Shown piece after piece: positions 50,828 to 61,002 of a DNA stretch of 64,000 nt; the stretch's first letter is position 1; each line of letters opens with the position of its first letter. The DNA comes from an uncultured Bacteroidales bacterium (GTDB lineage: Bacteria; Bacteroidota; Bacteroidia; Bacteroidales; CAIXZF01). The stretch lies in the NCBI GenBank assembly GCA_903923925.1, contig CAIXZF010000109.1, forward strand, positions 1-64,000, given 5' to 3'. The notes beneath the pieces were generated by a model. That model searched no databases, had not been told where the DNA came from, and worked only from the letters and a program-made list of their open reading frames with translations. A program made the position numbers and the translations under genes.

Positions 50828-52093
50828 TTGGATAATCTTAGCCTGATAGTGCTTACCCTTATATTTTCTGCCTTGTTTGCGGGCCTGGAGATTGCCTTTA
50901 TAAGTGCCAATAAGCTGAAAATAGAGGTTGATAAAAATAAGGGTGAACTTTCCGGGAGGGTGCTCAGCGATCTCAATCGTTACCCTTCCCGATTCATTGG
51001 CGCAATGTTGCTTGGGAATAATATTTCACTGGTAATCTATGGTATTGTAATGAGCAATATCCTTGAACCTGTTGTTGGTGGACTCTTACCAGGATTTATG
51101 GCATCTCATTTCTGGATCCTTGTAATACAGACTATTATTTCAACCCTCATTATCCTTGTTTCAGCTGAATTTATTCCTAAGGCTCTTTTCAGAATAAATC
51201 CGAATCTGATTCTAAAAGTTTTTGCAATTCCGGCCTATTTTTTCTACTATTTATTTTATCCTGTAATTGTTGTTTTTACAAATCTCTCCGAAACTGTAAT
51301 CCGCTCGGTTTTCAAGGTAAATATTGTTAAGGAAGAGTATTCATACACAACTGTTGATCTGGATAATTACATAAGGGAGTTTTCCAGAGCTACTTCTCTT
51401 GAAGGTGAGGTTGATCCTGAATTCCAGATCTTCCAGAATGCCATGGAGTTTAAAAATGTAAAACTCCGCGAATGTATGGTGCCAAGAACAGAGATTGTTG
51501 CACTTGAAGATTCTGAGTCTATTGAAGTTTTTAAAGCACTGATGATCAGAACAGGGCATTCAAAAATCATCGTCTATAAAGAAAGTATTGATATCATTAC
51601 CGGCTATATTCATTCTTTCGACCTTTTCAAGGAACCTCAAAGCGTAAGCGAGGTAATCCGGCCAATTCAGATTGTACCTGAAACTATGCTCGCAAGTAAA
51701 GCGCTCAGCAACCTTATTGATGAGCGCAAGAGTGTAGCTGTTGTTGTGGACGAATTTGGTGGCACCTCCGGAATTGTAACTATGGAGGATATTATTGAAG
51801 AGATCTTTGGCGAAATCAGAGATGAATTTGATGTTGACAAACTTACAGAGCGCCAGATAAGTAAAAATGAATTTATTTTCTCAGGAAGACTGGAAATTGA
51901 TTACTTAAATGAAAAATATAAATTCAACTTCCCTGAATCAGAAGAATATGCTACCCTTGCTGGATTGATAATTCATTTCCACGAAAGTATACCCACTGTT
52001 AACGACGAAATCCTTGTGGAAAATTTTATTTTTACTATCGTGCAAGCGAGCGAAAAACGCATCGAACAAGTTCAAATGAAAATAGAAGTTTAA
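50828..52093 (+). CDS. CNNM/CorC-type transporter with CBS domains (hemolysin-like)
   Basis: A 421-residue protein with a TTG start. Residues 1-180 are a DUF21/CNNM membrane domain of about four helices (LIVLTLIFSALFAGLEIAF). Two CBS domains follow (about 200-320: MVPRTEIVALEDSESIEVFKALM...VVVDEFGGTSGIVTMEDIIEEIFGEI) and a CorC_HlyC transporter-associated domain. CNNM proteins move Mg2+ or Na+; in Bacteroidota the GldE gliding protein belongs here, but no gliding genes are nearby. It ends at a shared terminator. Confidence 0.88.
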   Translation: MDNLSLIVLTLIFSALFAGLEIAFISANKLKIEVDKNKGELSGRVLSDLNRYPSRFIGAMLLGNNISLVIYGIVMSNILEPVVGGLLPGFMASHFWILVIQTIISTLIILVSAEFIPKALFRINPNLILKVFAIPAYFFYYLFYPVIVVFTNLSETVIRSVFKVNIVKEEYSYTTVDLDNYIREFSRATSLEGEVDPEFQIFQNAMEFKNVKLRECMVPRTEIVALEDSESIEVFKALMIRTGHSKIIVYKESIDIITGYIHSFDLFKEPQSVSEVIRPIQIVPETMLASKALSNLIDERKSVAVVVDEFGGTSGIVTMEDIIEEIFGEIRDEFDVDKLTERQISKNEFIFSGRLEIDYLNEKYKFNFPESEEYATLAGLIIHFHESIPTVNDEILVENFIFTIVQASEKRIEQVQMKIEV

Positions 52094-52112
52094 AAAATAA
52101 GCGTATCAGTGG

Positions 52113-52140
52113 TTGATACTGTCAATTTCGACAGTATCAA
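52113..52140. terminator. Bidirectional terminator between convergent genes
   Basis: TTGATACTGTC and GACAGTATCAA form a perfect 11-bp stem with a 6-base loop between the CBS gene and mmdA; the stop codon of mmdA falls in its right arm. There is no long T-tract, so efficiency is uncertain. Confidence 0.55.
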
Positions 52141-53696
52141 AGTGGAATATTGCTGTGTTTTTTTGGAGGATTTGAATCCTTCTTGGTAGAAAGAGATTGC
52201 AGCGCTCTGATAATACGGAACCGGGTATTTCTTGGTTCAATTACATCATCAATGTAGCCATATTTAGCCGCATTGTAAGGATTTGCAAACTTAGCCTTGT
52301 AGTCTTCTTCATGGTTGCGGATATATTCTTCTCTCTCCTGATCATCCTCAATGGCCACAAGTTTTTTCTGGTACAATACCTCAATAGCTCCCTTTGGCCC
52401 CATTACTGCAATTTCAGCTGAAGGCCAGGCGTAGTTGATGTCGCCACGAAGATGCTTTGAGCTCATCACATCATAGGCTCCACCATAAGCTTTTCTTAAA
52501 ACGATAGTTATCTTTGGAACAGTAGCTTCACCATAAGCAAAGAGTAATTTGGCGCCATGCAGAATAATTCCACCATATTCCTGATCAGTTCCCGGTAAAA
52601 ATCCGGGTACATCAACGAAAGTGATTATCGGAATGTTAAAGGCATCGCAAAAACGTACGAAACGGGCTGCTTTACGCGAAGCATTTATGTCGAGAACACC
52701 AGCCAGGTAGTTTGGCTGATTCGCCACAATACCAACGGAAATCCCGTTGAATCTTGCAAATCCTGTAACAATATTGGCAGCATAAAACCGCATTACTTCC
52801 AGAAACTCACTGAAATCGACAACGGAATGAATCACATCCCTCACATCATAGGGTTTATTCGGATTCTCCGGAACAATACTGTTTAGCGAATCTTCCAGTC
52901 GGTCGATTGGGTCGGTGCAAGGTGCGATTGGTGGATCTTCAAGATTATTCTGAGGAAGATAACTCAAGAGTTTCCGTATCAGCAATATTCCTTCCTGTTC
53001 ATCGTCAGCCACAAAATGCGTTACCCCCGATTTTGTAGCATGCACCATTGCTCCACCAAGTTCCTGATCGGTAACAACCTCTCCAGTCACTGTTTTTACA
53101 ACCTTAGGACCAGTTACAAACATATAACTGTTTTCCTTCGTCATGATCGTGAAATCAGTAAGAGCAGGAGAATAAACAGCACCACCTGCACAAGGTCCAA
53201 AAATGGCTGATATCTGGGGAATAACGCCAGAAGCCATAATGTTTCGCTGGAAAATTTCAGCATATCCGCCCAAACTCTTAACGCCTTCCTGAATACGAGC
53301 TCCGCCGCTGTCGTTTATCCCGATTACTGGTGCGCCTACTTTCATGGCCTTATCCAGTACTTTACAAATCTTTAAAGCATATGCTTCTGATAATGAACCG
53401 CCGAATACTGTGAAATCCTGAGAGAATACATATACTAACCGGCCATCTATAGTTCCATATCCGGTTACCACTCCATCTCCCATGTATTGTTCTTTTTCAA
53501 GACCAAAGTCATGACAATTATGAGTTACAAACATATCAAACTCTTCAAAACTTCCTTCATCCATAAGGAGTTCAATTCGTTCACGGGCAGTTAACTTGCC
53601 CTTTTTATGCTGTGCATCAATACGCTTCTGACCGCCACCCAGCTTTGCCAGTGCCCTTTTCTCAAATAATTCTTTAATCTTATCATCAAATGCCAT
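52137..53696 (-). CDS. mmdA: Acyl-CoA carboxylase / methylmalonyl-CoA decarboxylase alpha subunit (carboxyltransferase)
   Basis: A 519-residue carboxyltransferase of the crotonase-like AccD/PccB/MmdA family. Motifs: [78 protein letters not shown] and [15 protein letters not shown]. It transfers carboxyl from methylmalonyl-CoA to biotin (Na+-pumping decarboxylase) or carboxylates propionyl-CoA; in anaerobic Bacteroidales the former is usual. Forms a two-gene operon with the epimerase upstream. The biotin-carrier and membrane subunits are not in the window. Confidence 0.92.
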   Translation of the reverse strand: MAFDDKIKELFEKRALAKLGGGQKRIDAQHKKGKLTARERIELLMDEGSFEEFDMFVTHNCHDFGLEKEQYMGDGVVTGYGTIDGRLVYVFSQDFTVFGGSLSEAYALKICKVLDKAMKVGAPVIGINDSGGARIQEGVKSLGGYAEIFQRNIMASGVIPQISAIFGPCAGGAVYSPALTDFTIMTKENSYMFVTGPKVVKTVTGEVVTDQELGGAMVHATKSGVTHFVADDEQEGILLIRKLLSYLPQNNLEDPPIAPCTDPIDRLEDSLNSIVPENPNKPYDVRDVIHSVVDFSEFLEVMRFYAANIVTGFARFNGISVGIVANQPNYLAGVLDINASRKAARFVRFCDAFNIPIITFVDVPGFLPGTDQEYGGIILHGAKLLFAYGEATVPKITIVLRKAYGGAYDVMSSKHLRGDINYAWPSAEIAVMGPKGAIEVLYQKKLVAIEDDQEREEYIRNHEEDYKAKFANPYNAAKYGYIDDVIEPRNTRFRIIRALQSLSTKKDSNPPKKHSNIPL

Positions 53697-53736
53697 AATA
53701 CAAAATGTTTAGAGTAAGGTATAACAAGTAATTGGA

Positions 53737-54147
53737 TTAAAGGTTTTTATCTTCGCATAATTCTGTCAATACCCCGAAAGTCGATTTAGGATGAAGGAAG
53801 GCAATACTTAAACCTTCAGCACCTTGTCTCGGGACTTTGTCAATTAATTTAATGCCTTTTGCTTCTGTTTCTGCTAAGACAGATTCAAGATTCTCAACTG
53901 CATAAGCTAAGTGATGGATACCTTCACCCTTTTTTTCAATAAATCTCCCAATCGGGCCCTCAGGATCCGTTGATTCTAAAAGCTCAATCTTGGTTTTGCC
54001 AACCATAAAAAAAGCGGTCTTAACATGTTGTTCTTTCACTTCTTCAACTGAATAACAGGTCAATCCTAAAATATTTTCATAATAAGGGATGCTTTCATCA
54101 AGACTCTTTACTGCTATCCCAATGTGTTCGATGTGAGTAGGTTTCAT
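53737..54147 (-). CDS. mce: Methylmalonyl-CoA epimerase
   Basis: A 136-residue enzyme of the glyoxalase/VOC fold. THIEHIGIAVKSLDESIPYYENILG, TKIELLESTDPEGPIGRFIEKKGEGIHHLAYAVENL and GAEGLSIAFLHPKSTFGVLTEL are characteristic, including metal-binding His and Glu residues. It interconverts (R)- and (S)-methylmalonyl-CoA between mutase and decarboxylase in the succinate-propionate pathway. It precedes mmdA by 40 bases. Confidence 0.95.
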   Translation of the reverse strand: MKPTHIEHIGIAVKSLDESIPYYENILGLTCYSVEEVKEQHVKTAFFMVGKTKIELLESTDPEGPIGRFIEKKGEGIHHLAYAVENLESVLAETEAKGIKLIDKVPRQGAEGLSIAFLHPKSTFGVLTELCEDKNL

Positions 54148-54206
54148 AGTGGCAGTTTTTTTGCAAAGTTAGAGTACATTTTGGGAATAGAAAAATCATT
54201 AAAGTG

Positions 54207-56174
54207 TTATCTGTTTATTGGCAATACCTGCTTAATCATAGCAAGATACTCTGCCGGAACCTGAACGCCAAGCTGTTGGGCTCTGGCTGCGTCTGTTCTG
54301 GCATTATCCATTTCCTTCAAAGCAAAGTAGGAATAGGAACGATTTAAGAAGTAAACCCCTTGTTGTGGTTTCATTGCAGCGGCCTTGTCGAACCATTGCA
54401 AACTTTCTCTGTATTTAATCAATGCCTGATAGCAAATACCTATTGATGAATATACTGCATCATTTGTTTGCTCGTACCGGATATAGCGGAGATAGTCCTT
54501 TAATGCGTCACCATAACGGTTTACTTTCTCATTGGTCAGACCCCTGTTTAAATACGAGTTGACATTCATACTGTCAATTTCAATTGATTTAGTCAGATAT
54601 ATAAGCGCACTGTCATAGTTCCCGTTTCTTCCGTATATCGCACCAAGGTTGCTTAACAATTTCGGATCATTTTTCTTTTTAACTAATACTTTATGATAAT
54701 CTGCTAAAGCGAGGCTGTCACGTCCGGTGTCGAAGTAAATATTGCCCCTGTTCATTGTTGCACTGATGCTTGTGCTATCGAGTGCAATCGCATAGTTGTA
54801 ATCAGCAAGTGCTTTATCCCATTCCTGATTTTTTCTGTAGAAGGAAGCCCTGTTTCCATAGGCATCCGGAATACTGTTTGGATATTTCTCTATTACATCT
54901 GTCCATAGAGTCCCGGAATTCTTCCATACCAGGCATCTGTCGTAAGTCGTAATTAAAAATACCAGCATTAGAACGCCAAAACCAGCTATTATCAATTGTT
55001 TCCAATCCTTAAAACGATTCAGATAATTCTCTCCGGCCCATCCTGCAAGGAAAAACCAACCCAAGTAAGGTACGTAGGTGAAGCGGTCGGCCTGATATGC
55101 CTGGCCTGCACCAAGAATCTGCAGCAGAAACATAACATTAAAAAGGAAAAATAAGGCAGCAAATGTTACAGCCCTGTTATAGCGTGCGGTCCTGTAAACC
55201 AGAAATGCGAGGATTAATAAAAATACAGGACTCAGATAATACAGTATCGGTAATGAACCTCCCGGACTTATCGGATATGGATAAAATGCACTGAGATGAA
55301 ATGGTGCAAAGAGTTTAATAAGGTAAGTGCTCAGTGCAAACTGTCCAAAAATTAGTCGCTCAAACAATGAATACTTCTCGTTAACCTCCAGCGATCCCAT
55401 ATGTTTCAATATAAAATAACCGGCAATTCCAAAACCAAGCGATAAAATGAAAAAAGGAATTTTTTCAAGAAGTAACTTAAACTGTATGGGTCTCCTCAGG
55501 TAATAGTCAATCAACAGCATGCTTAAAGGCAAAGTTACAGCCTGAATCTTGGAGAATAATGATAAGATGAACAAAATGGCAGTAAAGAGAAGGTTTCGCA
55601 ACTTATTTTGTTCGTCCGTTACATAGCGTATATAAGTGATTATTGAGCCCAGGTAAAAAACGCTGAACAATAAATCTTTACGCTCAGTTATCCAGGCAAC
55701 AGATTCTACTCTCATTGGGTGAATTCCAAAAAGCAACATTCCGGCTGCTGCCCATATAACCGGAAGTTTCAGTTGTCTGAGAATTAAAAATACCAGGAAC
55801 GTACAGATTAGGTGCAGGAGCAGATTGTCGACATGATAGGGTAAGGGGCTAAGTTTAAAGATTTTGTATTCAAGGGCAAATGACAATAGCGGAATAGGTA
55901 CATAGGTCCCATTTTCCTGAGTTGTGAAAAAGCTTTTTATACTTTCAGCATTTAATTGCCTTATAATTAAGTTATCTGTCACATAAACGCCATCGTCCCA
56001 GGTATCAATAAAGGAATTCTTTAAACTTGGAATAAATGCAATAACAGTTATAAAAAGTACAAGAGGCAGTAAAATGCGGGGATTTCCAAAAAAACTGCTT
56101 TCCGTTTTTACTTTTCTTGCTGAGCCTGTTTTTTGTTGACGAACTGTATTATTCTGTTGTTTATTTCTGTTCAT
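54207..56174 (-). CDS. Polytopic membrane protein with TPR tail (TMTC/glycosyltransferase-like)
   Basis: A 655-residue protein. About ten or more transmembrane helices (residues 30-430) include WDDGVYVTDNLIIRQLN, MLLFGIHPMRVESVAWITERKDLLFSVFYL and LFLFNVMFLLQILGAGQAYQADRFTYVPYLGWFFL, features of the DUF1736/TMTC family of O-mannosyltransferase-like proteins. The C-terminal 220 residues are TPR repeats (AYGNRASFYRKNQEWDKALADYNYAIALDS). It may glycosylate exported proteins; this is inference. I use ATG 56174; a TTG at 56222 directly abuts the upstream gene. Confidence 0.8.
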   Translation of the reverse strand: MNRNKQQNNTVRQQKTGSARKVKTESSFFGNPRILLPLVLFITVIAFIPSLKNSFIDTWDDGVYVTDNLIIRQLNAESIKSFFTTQENGTYVPIPLLSFALEYKIFKLSPLPYHVDNLLLHLICTFLVFLILRQLKLPVIWAAAGMLLFGIHPMRVESVAWITERKDLLFSVFYLGSIITYIRYVTDEQNKLRNLLFTAILFILSLFSKIQAVTLPLSMLLIDYYLRRPIQFKLLLEKIPFFILSLGFGIAGYFILKHMGSLEVNEKYSLFERLIFGQFALSTYLIKLFAPFHLSAFYPYPISPGGSLPILYYLSPVFLLILAFLVYRTARYNRAVTFAALFFLFNVMFLLQILGAGQAYQADRFTYVPYLGWFFLAGWAGENYLNRFKDWKQLIIAGFGVLMLVFLITTYDRCLVWKNSGTLWTDVIEKYPNSIPDAYGNRASFYRKNQEWDKALADYNYAIALDSTSISATMNRGNIYFDTGRDSLALADYHKVLVKKKNDPKLLSNLGAIYGRNGNYDSALIYLTKSIEIDSMNVNSYLNRGLTNEKVNRYGDALKDYLRYIRYEQTNDAVYSSIGICYQALIKYRESLQWFDKAAAMKPQQGVYFLNRSYSYFALKEMDNARTDAARAQQLGVQVPAEYLAMIKQVLPINR

Positions 56175-56222
56175 TTTTAAAATAAATTTCGATAAAAATA
56201 CATAACATTTTTTTCGGAACAA

Positions 56223-57221
56223 CTACTCAACCATCAGATTGCAACCGCGGATATCACTTATATCAAACCTTCCCAGAACTTCAAATGCTCCGGTATCACT
56301 TATTCTTCCAAGATCACTTGTAGAAATAAATGAACAGGAATATAAATTTGCGAGGTCAATGATGTTTATACCTCCCGTTTTTGATGCTTCAACATAAGAT
56401 AGAGGATCATTTGTGTCGCGAATCATTATTTTCATCCATGGTGGTGTAAAATAGATTCCATCGCCACTGGAGTAGGCCTGCGAGAGCAGTTCTGTCATGC
56501 CATATTCAGAATGTACAGAGTTGAGTCCCAGTCCTTCTTTGATCCGCTTATGAAGCTCTTCCCTTACAAGTTCTTTCCGGCGGCCTTTCATTCCACCGGT
56601 TTCCATTACAATCAATTCAGACCAGGAAAAGTTATAATGTTCAATAAAGTCAAGCAAGGCAAAACTTACTCCGAAAAGAATGGTCTTCCGGCCAGCTTCC
56701 TTTTGTTCTTTAAGTTTGAGGTATAAGTCCTGATGGTTATACAAATAATAACCGTTTGATGGATGAGCACTCAGATTCATTAGTCTGTCAATCATGTATA
56801 TAAGCGAGGAACCTTTCCGTTCGAGGTATGAAGGGAGCAATGCAAGAATGGTATATTCCGTGATATCACCATAAAATGTCCTGAAACCTTTTCTGAAACT
56901 CCTCTCGTACAATTCAAAATCTTTGATAAAATGTCTGCTTTCTATACTCCCTGTGGTTCCACTGCTCGAAAAGTAAGCTTCCGGAATTGTATTTCCACTG
57001 ATTATTTTATGACTTTTAAAAAAACTTACCGGCAGAAATGGAATGTCATACAGGGAATTTACTTTATCAGGACCTTTATCCAGATAATCCGAGAAGCTCC
57101 GGTAAACCTCATTGTTGTTATACTGAAAATGAAATATTTCGAAACAGATATCGTTAAATTCCTGTACCGACTGAATAGTAAATATTTTTGAAACAGGAAT
57201 TTGAGAATCACCTATCATCAA
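56223..57221 (-). CDS. LuxE-like acyl-protein synthetase
   Basis: A 332-residue AMP-forming-type protein. YFSSSGTTGS (P-loop-like nucleotide motif) and ETGGMKGRRKELVREELHKRIKEGLGLNSVHSEYGMTELLSQAY match the LuxE/acyl-protein synthetase family common in Bacteroidota. Those enzymes activate a fatty acid as acyl-adenylate and pass it to a protein or CoA. Substrate unknown. Starts divergent to the lipoprotein gene at 57273, so a promoter region lies between. Confidence 0.85.
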   Translation of the reverse strand: MMIGDSQIPVSKIFTIQSVQEFNDICFEIFHFQYNNNEVYRSFSDYLDKGPDKVNSLYDIPFLPVSFFKSHKIISGNTIPEAYFSSSGTTGSIESRHFIKDFELYERSFRKGFRTFYGDITEYTILALLPSYLERKGSSLIYMIDRLMNLSAHPSNGYYLYNHQDLYLKLKEQKEAGRKTILFGVSFALLDFIEHYNFSWSELIVMETGGMKGRRKELVREELHKRIKEGLGLNSVHSEYGMTELLSQAYSSGDGIYFTPPWMKIMIRDTNDPLSYVEASKTGGINIIDLANLYSCSFISTSDLGRISDTGAFEVLGRFDISDIRGCNLMVE

Positions 57222-57272
57222 TGCTAACCTTTATTTTGTAATTTTATACCAGAATAATTATTGAATACTGCG

Positions 57273-57803
57273 ATGACTTCGTTTTATAATTCTGTCTTTC
57301 ACCACATGTTTGTTTTATTGGCAGGGCTGCTGGCAGTTCTAACTATTAGCTCATGCAAAAAGAAAGAAAATTATCCCGACACCCCCCAAATACAATATCT
57401 GGATTTTACAAAGATACAAAATGGTACAGGCATTGACGACAAGGGTATCCTAAAATTAGCTTTTACAGATGGCGATGGCAATATCGGACTCGCAGAATCA
57501 GATACTTTTCCTCCCTTCAACAGAAACAGTAAGTACTATTATAATTTTTTTATTGATTATTTTGAGAAACAAAAAGGTGTTTGGAAACTTGTAGATCTGA
57601 AAATTTCGAATAATGCCCGTATCCCGCCTATCACCGGAACAGGACCGAATAACCCTACAAAAGGCGAAATTGATATCGAGCTTTATTTTAATAACTACTC
57701 ATCAGCCTTTGATACCATTGCTTTCGAGGCCTATATTGTCGACAGGGATCTGAATGAAAGTAATAGCATCCGTTCAGCAGACATCATCGTTAAAAAACAT
57801 TAG
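57273..57803 (+). CDS. Hypothetical lipoprotein
   Basis: A 176-residue protein with a lipoprotein signal (HMFVLLAGLLAVLTISSC, Cys at about 28). The mature part (IDDKGILKLAFTDGDGNIGLAESDTFPPF, EIDIELYFNNYSSAFDTIAFEAYIVDRDLNESNSI) is a beta-sandwich-like domain common in small Bacteroidota lipoproteins, whose function is unknown. The start is ATG 57273; a TTG at 57261 is the longer choice. Confidence 0.75.
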   Translation: MTSFYNSVFHHMFVLLAGLLAVLTISSCKKKENYPDTPQIQYLDFTKIQNGTGIDDKGILKLAFTDGDGNIGLAESDTFPPFNRNSKYYYNFFIDYFEKQKGVWKLVDLKISNNARIPPITGTGPNNPTKGEIDIELYFNNYSSAFDTIAFEAYIVDRDLNESNSIRSADIIVKKH

Positions 57804-57845
57804 ATCATTCCTTTTCTTTAGTGGGTGGGCGTTGTGTTAATTGAC

Positions 57846-57853
57846 TATTTTTG
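57846..57853 (+). promoter_or_regulatory. -7 element before mrdA
   Basis: TATTTTTG, a TAnnTTTG match, 17 bases before the ATG of mrdA at 57871. It supports this ATG over a TTG at 57841. Confidence 0.45.
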
Positions 57854-57870
57854 CTCCACCTATTCCCATC

Positions 57871-59691
57871 ATGGCACAAGCAGTCTATTCCGAGCGTAAA
57901 TTTGTTGTAATCAGCATCTTCATTGTTGCTGGTTTTCTCTTTATATTGAGATTGTTTTATATTCAGATAATTGATGATAGCTACCTTCTGTCTTCCAACA
58001 GTAACGTGCGCCGCCACATTCCGCAATATCCGGCAAGAGGACTGATTTACGACAGGAATGGCAAGCTTATGGTATATAATGAAGCCACTTACGACCTCAT
58101 GATTACACCAAGGCTCGTTAAAAATATTGATACACTGGAGTTGTGCAGGCTTATTGGAATCGACCTTATTACATTCAGGGATCGAATTCTTAAAGCAAAA
58201 GAATATTCTACTTACCGCTCTTCTGTATTTGAAAAACAAATTTCAAAGGAGGCATATGGGTATCTTGAAGAAAAGCTATACAAGTATCCTGGTTTTTATG
58301 TCCAGCCCAGAACCTTAAGGAAATACGTTAAACCCAGCGCAGCGCATACAATGGGGTATATTGGTGAAGTAAGTCCATTAACCTGCGAAAACAATGCATA
58401 TTACAAATCCGGCGATTATATTGGAATTAGTGGAATTGAAAAATCGTACGAAACGGAGTTGCGTGGTATTAAAGGTGCCCGGATTATCATGGTAGATGTT
58501 TTTAACAGGGAAAAAGGCAGTTTCAGAAATGGGAAATATGATACTGTTGCTGTTATGGGACAAAGTCTGTACACTACCCTCGATGCTGATCTGCAGGAAT
58601 ATGGAGAGATGCTGATGAAAAACAAAAGAGGAAGCATTGTTGCCATTGAGCCGGCAACTGGTGAAATCCTTTCTTTGGTTTCCTGCCCAACCTATGATCC
58701 AAATTTACTTGTTGGAAGGATGCGTGCCCATAACTATGGTGAATTGCTTAAAGACAGTCTCAAACCACTGTTTAACAGAGCACAAATGGCACAATATCCG
58801 CCAGGCTCAACGTTTAAACTTGTACATGCCTTAATAGGGCTGGAAGAAGGAGTGCTCTTCCCCTCAACACGATATGGATGTTCAATGGGGTATTCTTTTG
58901 GAAGTATACATGTTGGATGTCATAATCACCCGGCACCTGTTGATCTGTTACAATCGATCGCTATTTCCTGCAACTCTTACTATTGCAATGTTTTTCGCAC
59001 ACTTCTCGATAATAATAGTGTGAGCAACACAAGTTCCGGATATCAGAAATGGAGAGACTATGCATTGGGTTTTGGATTCGGATCTAAATTCAGTACCGAC
59101 CTGCCTAATATTCTTGGAGGCTTCATCCCGAAAAATGAATATTTTGATAAATATTTTGGTAAAAATCGCTGGAAGTTCCTTACGATTATCTCTTTATCCA
59201 TTGGGCAGGGAGAAATTCTGGCAACACCCCTCCAACTGGCAAATTTATCGGCAACAATTGCAAACAGAGGTTATTATGTAACTCCTCATATTGTGAAATA
59301 CGTTGGAGATTCTAAAAAAGCAGAAACCCGTTTTTCGCAGGTTCATAAGACAAAGATCAGCAAACAGAATTTTGAAATTGTAGTAGAAGGTATGTATCAG
59401 GTAGTTGAAGCGGGAACAGCACGGGCTTACAAAATGGATTCCTTGCATGTTTGCGGAAAAACAGGAACAGCACAGAATCCTCACGGGAAAGACCATTCTA
59501 TTTTTATTGCCTTTGCACCTAAAGATAATCCCAAAATTGCAATATCTGTAATAGTTGAAAATGCTGGTTTTGGTGCCACATGGGCTGCTCCGATTGCGAT
59601 GCTGATGATAGAGAAATATTTGTTAAAGAGGATTAACCGGCCCGATGTTCAGGAAAGAATGATAACAGGAAGCCTAATTCACGAAAATTGA
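57871..59691 (+). CDS. mrdA: Penicillin-binding protein 2
   Basis: A 606-residue class B PBP, the transpeptidase of lateral wall growth. N-terminal membrane helix (FVVISIFIVAGFLFILRLFYIQII), the PBP dimer domain (PARGLIYDRNGKLMVYNEATYDLMI), then transpeptidase motifs: PPGSTFKL (SxxK), ISCNSYYC (SxN) and CGKTGTAQ (KTG). The active sites are all intact. rodA follows with a four-base overlap (TTGA), the usual mrdA-rodA pair. Confidence 0.95.
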   Translation: MAQAVYSERKFVVISIFIVAGFLFILRLFYIQIIDDSYLLSSNSNVRRHIPQYPARGLIYDRNGKLMVYNEATYDLMITPRLVKNIDTLELCRLIGIDLITFRDRILKAKEYSTYRSSVFEKQISKEAYGYLEEKLYKYPGFYVQPRTLRKYVKPSAAHTMGYIGEVSPLTCENNAYYKSGDYIGISGIEKSYETELRGIKGARIIMVDVFNREKGSFRNGKYDTVAVMGQSLYTTLDADLQEYGEMLMKNKRGSIVAIEPATGEILSLVSCPTYDPNLLVGRMRAHNYGELLKDSLKPLFNRAQMAQYPPGSTFKLVHALIGLEEGVLFPSTRYGCSMGYSFGSIHVGCHNHPAPVDLLQSIAISCNSYYCNVFRTLLDNNSVSNTSSGYQKWRDYALGFGFGSKFSTDLPNILGGFIPKNEYFDKYFGKNRWKFLTIISLSIGQGEILATPLQLANLSATIANRGYYVTPHIVKYVGDSKKAETRFSQVHKTKISKQNFEIVVEGMYQVVEAGTARAYKMDSLHVCGKTGTAQNPHGKDHSIFIAFAPKDNPKIAISVIVENAGFGATWAAPIAMLMIEKYLLKRINRPDVQERMITGSLIHEN

Positions 59692-60947
59692 GAACGGAGA
59701 AAGGAATTTTTTATAATATTGACTGGGGATTGGTATTGATATACTTTCTCCTGGTGTCCATTGGTTTAATAAATATTTATGCTGCGGTGTACAATGAGGA
59801 GCATGGAAGTATCCTCGATTTTAGTCAGCGCTATGGCAAGCAGGTAATATGGATAAGCTCTTCTTTTACCTTGGCCATTTTCATTCTGATGATAGACCCT
59901 AAACTATTCTCAGCATTTTCCTTTGTTTTTTACGGAGCAAGCATGTTACTTCTGATTGCCGTATTATTAATAGGGAAAACAGTTTCAGGTTCTAAATCAT
60001 GGATTGATCTTGGTGGTTTCGATCTGCAACCTTCTGAATTTGCTAAAATAGCAGTTAATCTTGCTGTTGCAAAATATCTTAGTGCCCTGAATATCAGAAT
60101 GGAAGATATGCGCACTAAAATTACAACAATGGCAATTATTGGTTTCCCTGCATTATTGATTCTTCTTCAGGATGATACGGGTTCTGCCCTGGTCTTTAGT
60201 GCTTTTATTTTTGTCCTTTATCGTGAAGGATTATCGGGTAACATCCTGATAATCCTTGCACTTATTATAGTTTTATTCGTAGTTACGTTAATGGTTAATA
60301 AGTTCGTTATTGTAGGCCTTTTATTCATCGCGGCACTTTTTTGGTTCACCATGATTAAGAAAAATCGCAAAGACATAATTACTCTTATTGGCCTTTTTAT
60401 GCTGGTAGCAGGCTTTGTAATGGCTGTAGATTATGTATTTAACAATGTGCTCGAAGCTCATCAACAGGAGCGTATTAATGTTTTAATAGGCAAAGAAGTT
60501 GATCTGAAAGGTGCCGGATATAATGTTAATCAATCGAAAATTGCAATTGGCTCAGGCCGTTTTATCGGGAAAGGTTTCCTGCATGGAACTCAAACCAAAT
60601 TTAATTTTGTTCCTGAACAAAGCACAGATTTTATTTTCTGCACTGTAGGTGAGGAATATGGTTTTGTGGGCTCTGTGATTGTAATCGGCTTGTTTATAGG
60701 CCTTTTCTACCGACTTCTGAATGCCGCTGAACGCCAGCGATCAGCATTTGCACGCATCTATGGGTATGGAGTTGCCTCTATCTTATTCATTCATTTTGTT
60801 ATCAATATCGGAATGACTTTAGGGCTTGCACCCGTTATCGGAATACCGCTTCCATTCTTTAGTTATGGAGGTTCATCCCTTTGGGCCTTTACAATTCTCC
60901 TTTTTATTTTTGTAAAAATGGATGCTTACAGGCTTCAGCTCCTGTAA
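59688..60947 (+). CDS. rodA: Rod shape-determining protein RodA (SEDS glycosyltransferase)
   Basis: A 419-residue polytopic protein of the SEDS family (FtsW/RodA/SpoVE). DWGLVLIYFLLVSIGLINIYAAVYNEEHG at the start, KSWIDLGGFDLQPSEFAKIAVNLAVAKYLS, LILLQDDTGSALVFSAF and FVPEQSTDFIFCTVGEEYGFVGS then FFSYGGSSLWAFTILL are characteristic. It polymerises lipid II with PBP2. The start is a TTG overlapping the mrdA stop. A strong terminator follows. Confidence 0.95.
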   Translation: MRTEKGIFYNIDWGLVLIYFLLVSIGLINIYAAVYNEEHGSILDFSQRYGKQVIWISSSFTLAIFILMIDPKLFSAFSFVFYGASMLLLIAVLLIGKTVSGSKSWIDLGGFDLQPSEFAKIAVNLAVAKYLSALNIRMEDMRTKITTMAIIGFPALLILLQDDTGSALVFSAFIFVLYREGLSGNILIILALIIVLFVVTLMVNKFVIVGLLFIAALFWFTMIKKNRKDIITLIGLFMLVAGFVMAVDYVFNNVLEAHQQERINVLIGKEVDLKGAGYNVNQSKIAIGSGRFIGKGFLHGTQTKFNFVPEQSTDFIFCTVGEEYGFVGSVIVIGLFIGLFYRLLNAAERQRSAFARIYGYGVASILFIHFVINIGMTLGLAPVIGIPLPFFSYGGSSLWAFTILLFIFVKMDAYRLQLL

Positions 60948-60953
60948 AAAAAA

Positions 60954-60989
60954 AGAGGTTGCACCTTTCGGTTGCAACCTCTTTTTTTG
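60954..60989. terminator. Strong bidirectional terminator between rodA and the foldase gene
   Basis: AGAGGTTGCA and TGCAACCTCT stem of 10 bp, loop of 9 bases, flanked by an A-tract on the left and a T-tract on the right, so it works on both strands. Confidence 0.88.
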
Positions 60990-61002
60990 AGTACATAAAA
61001 TC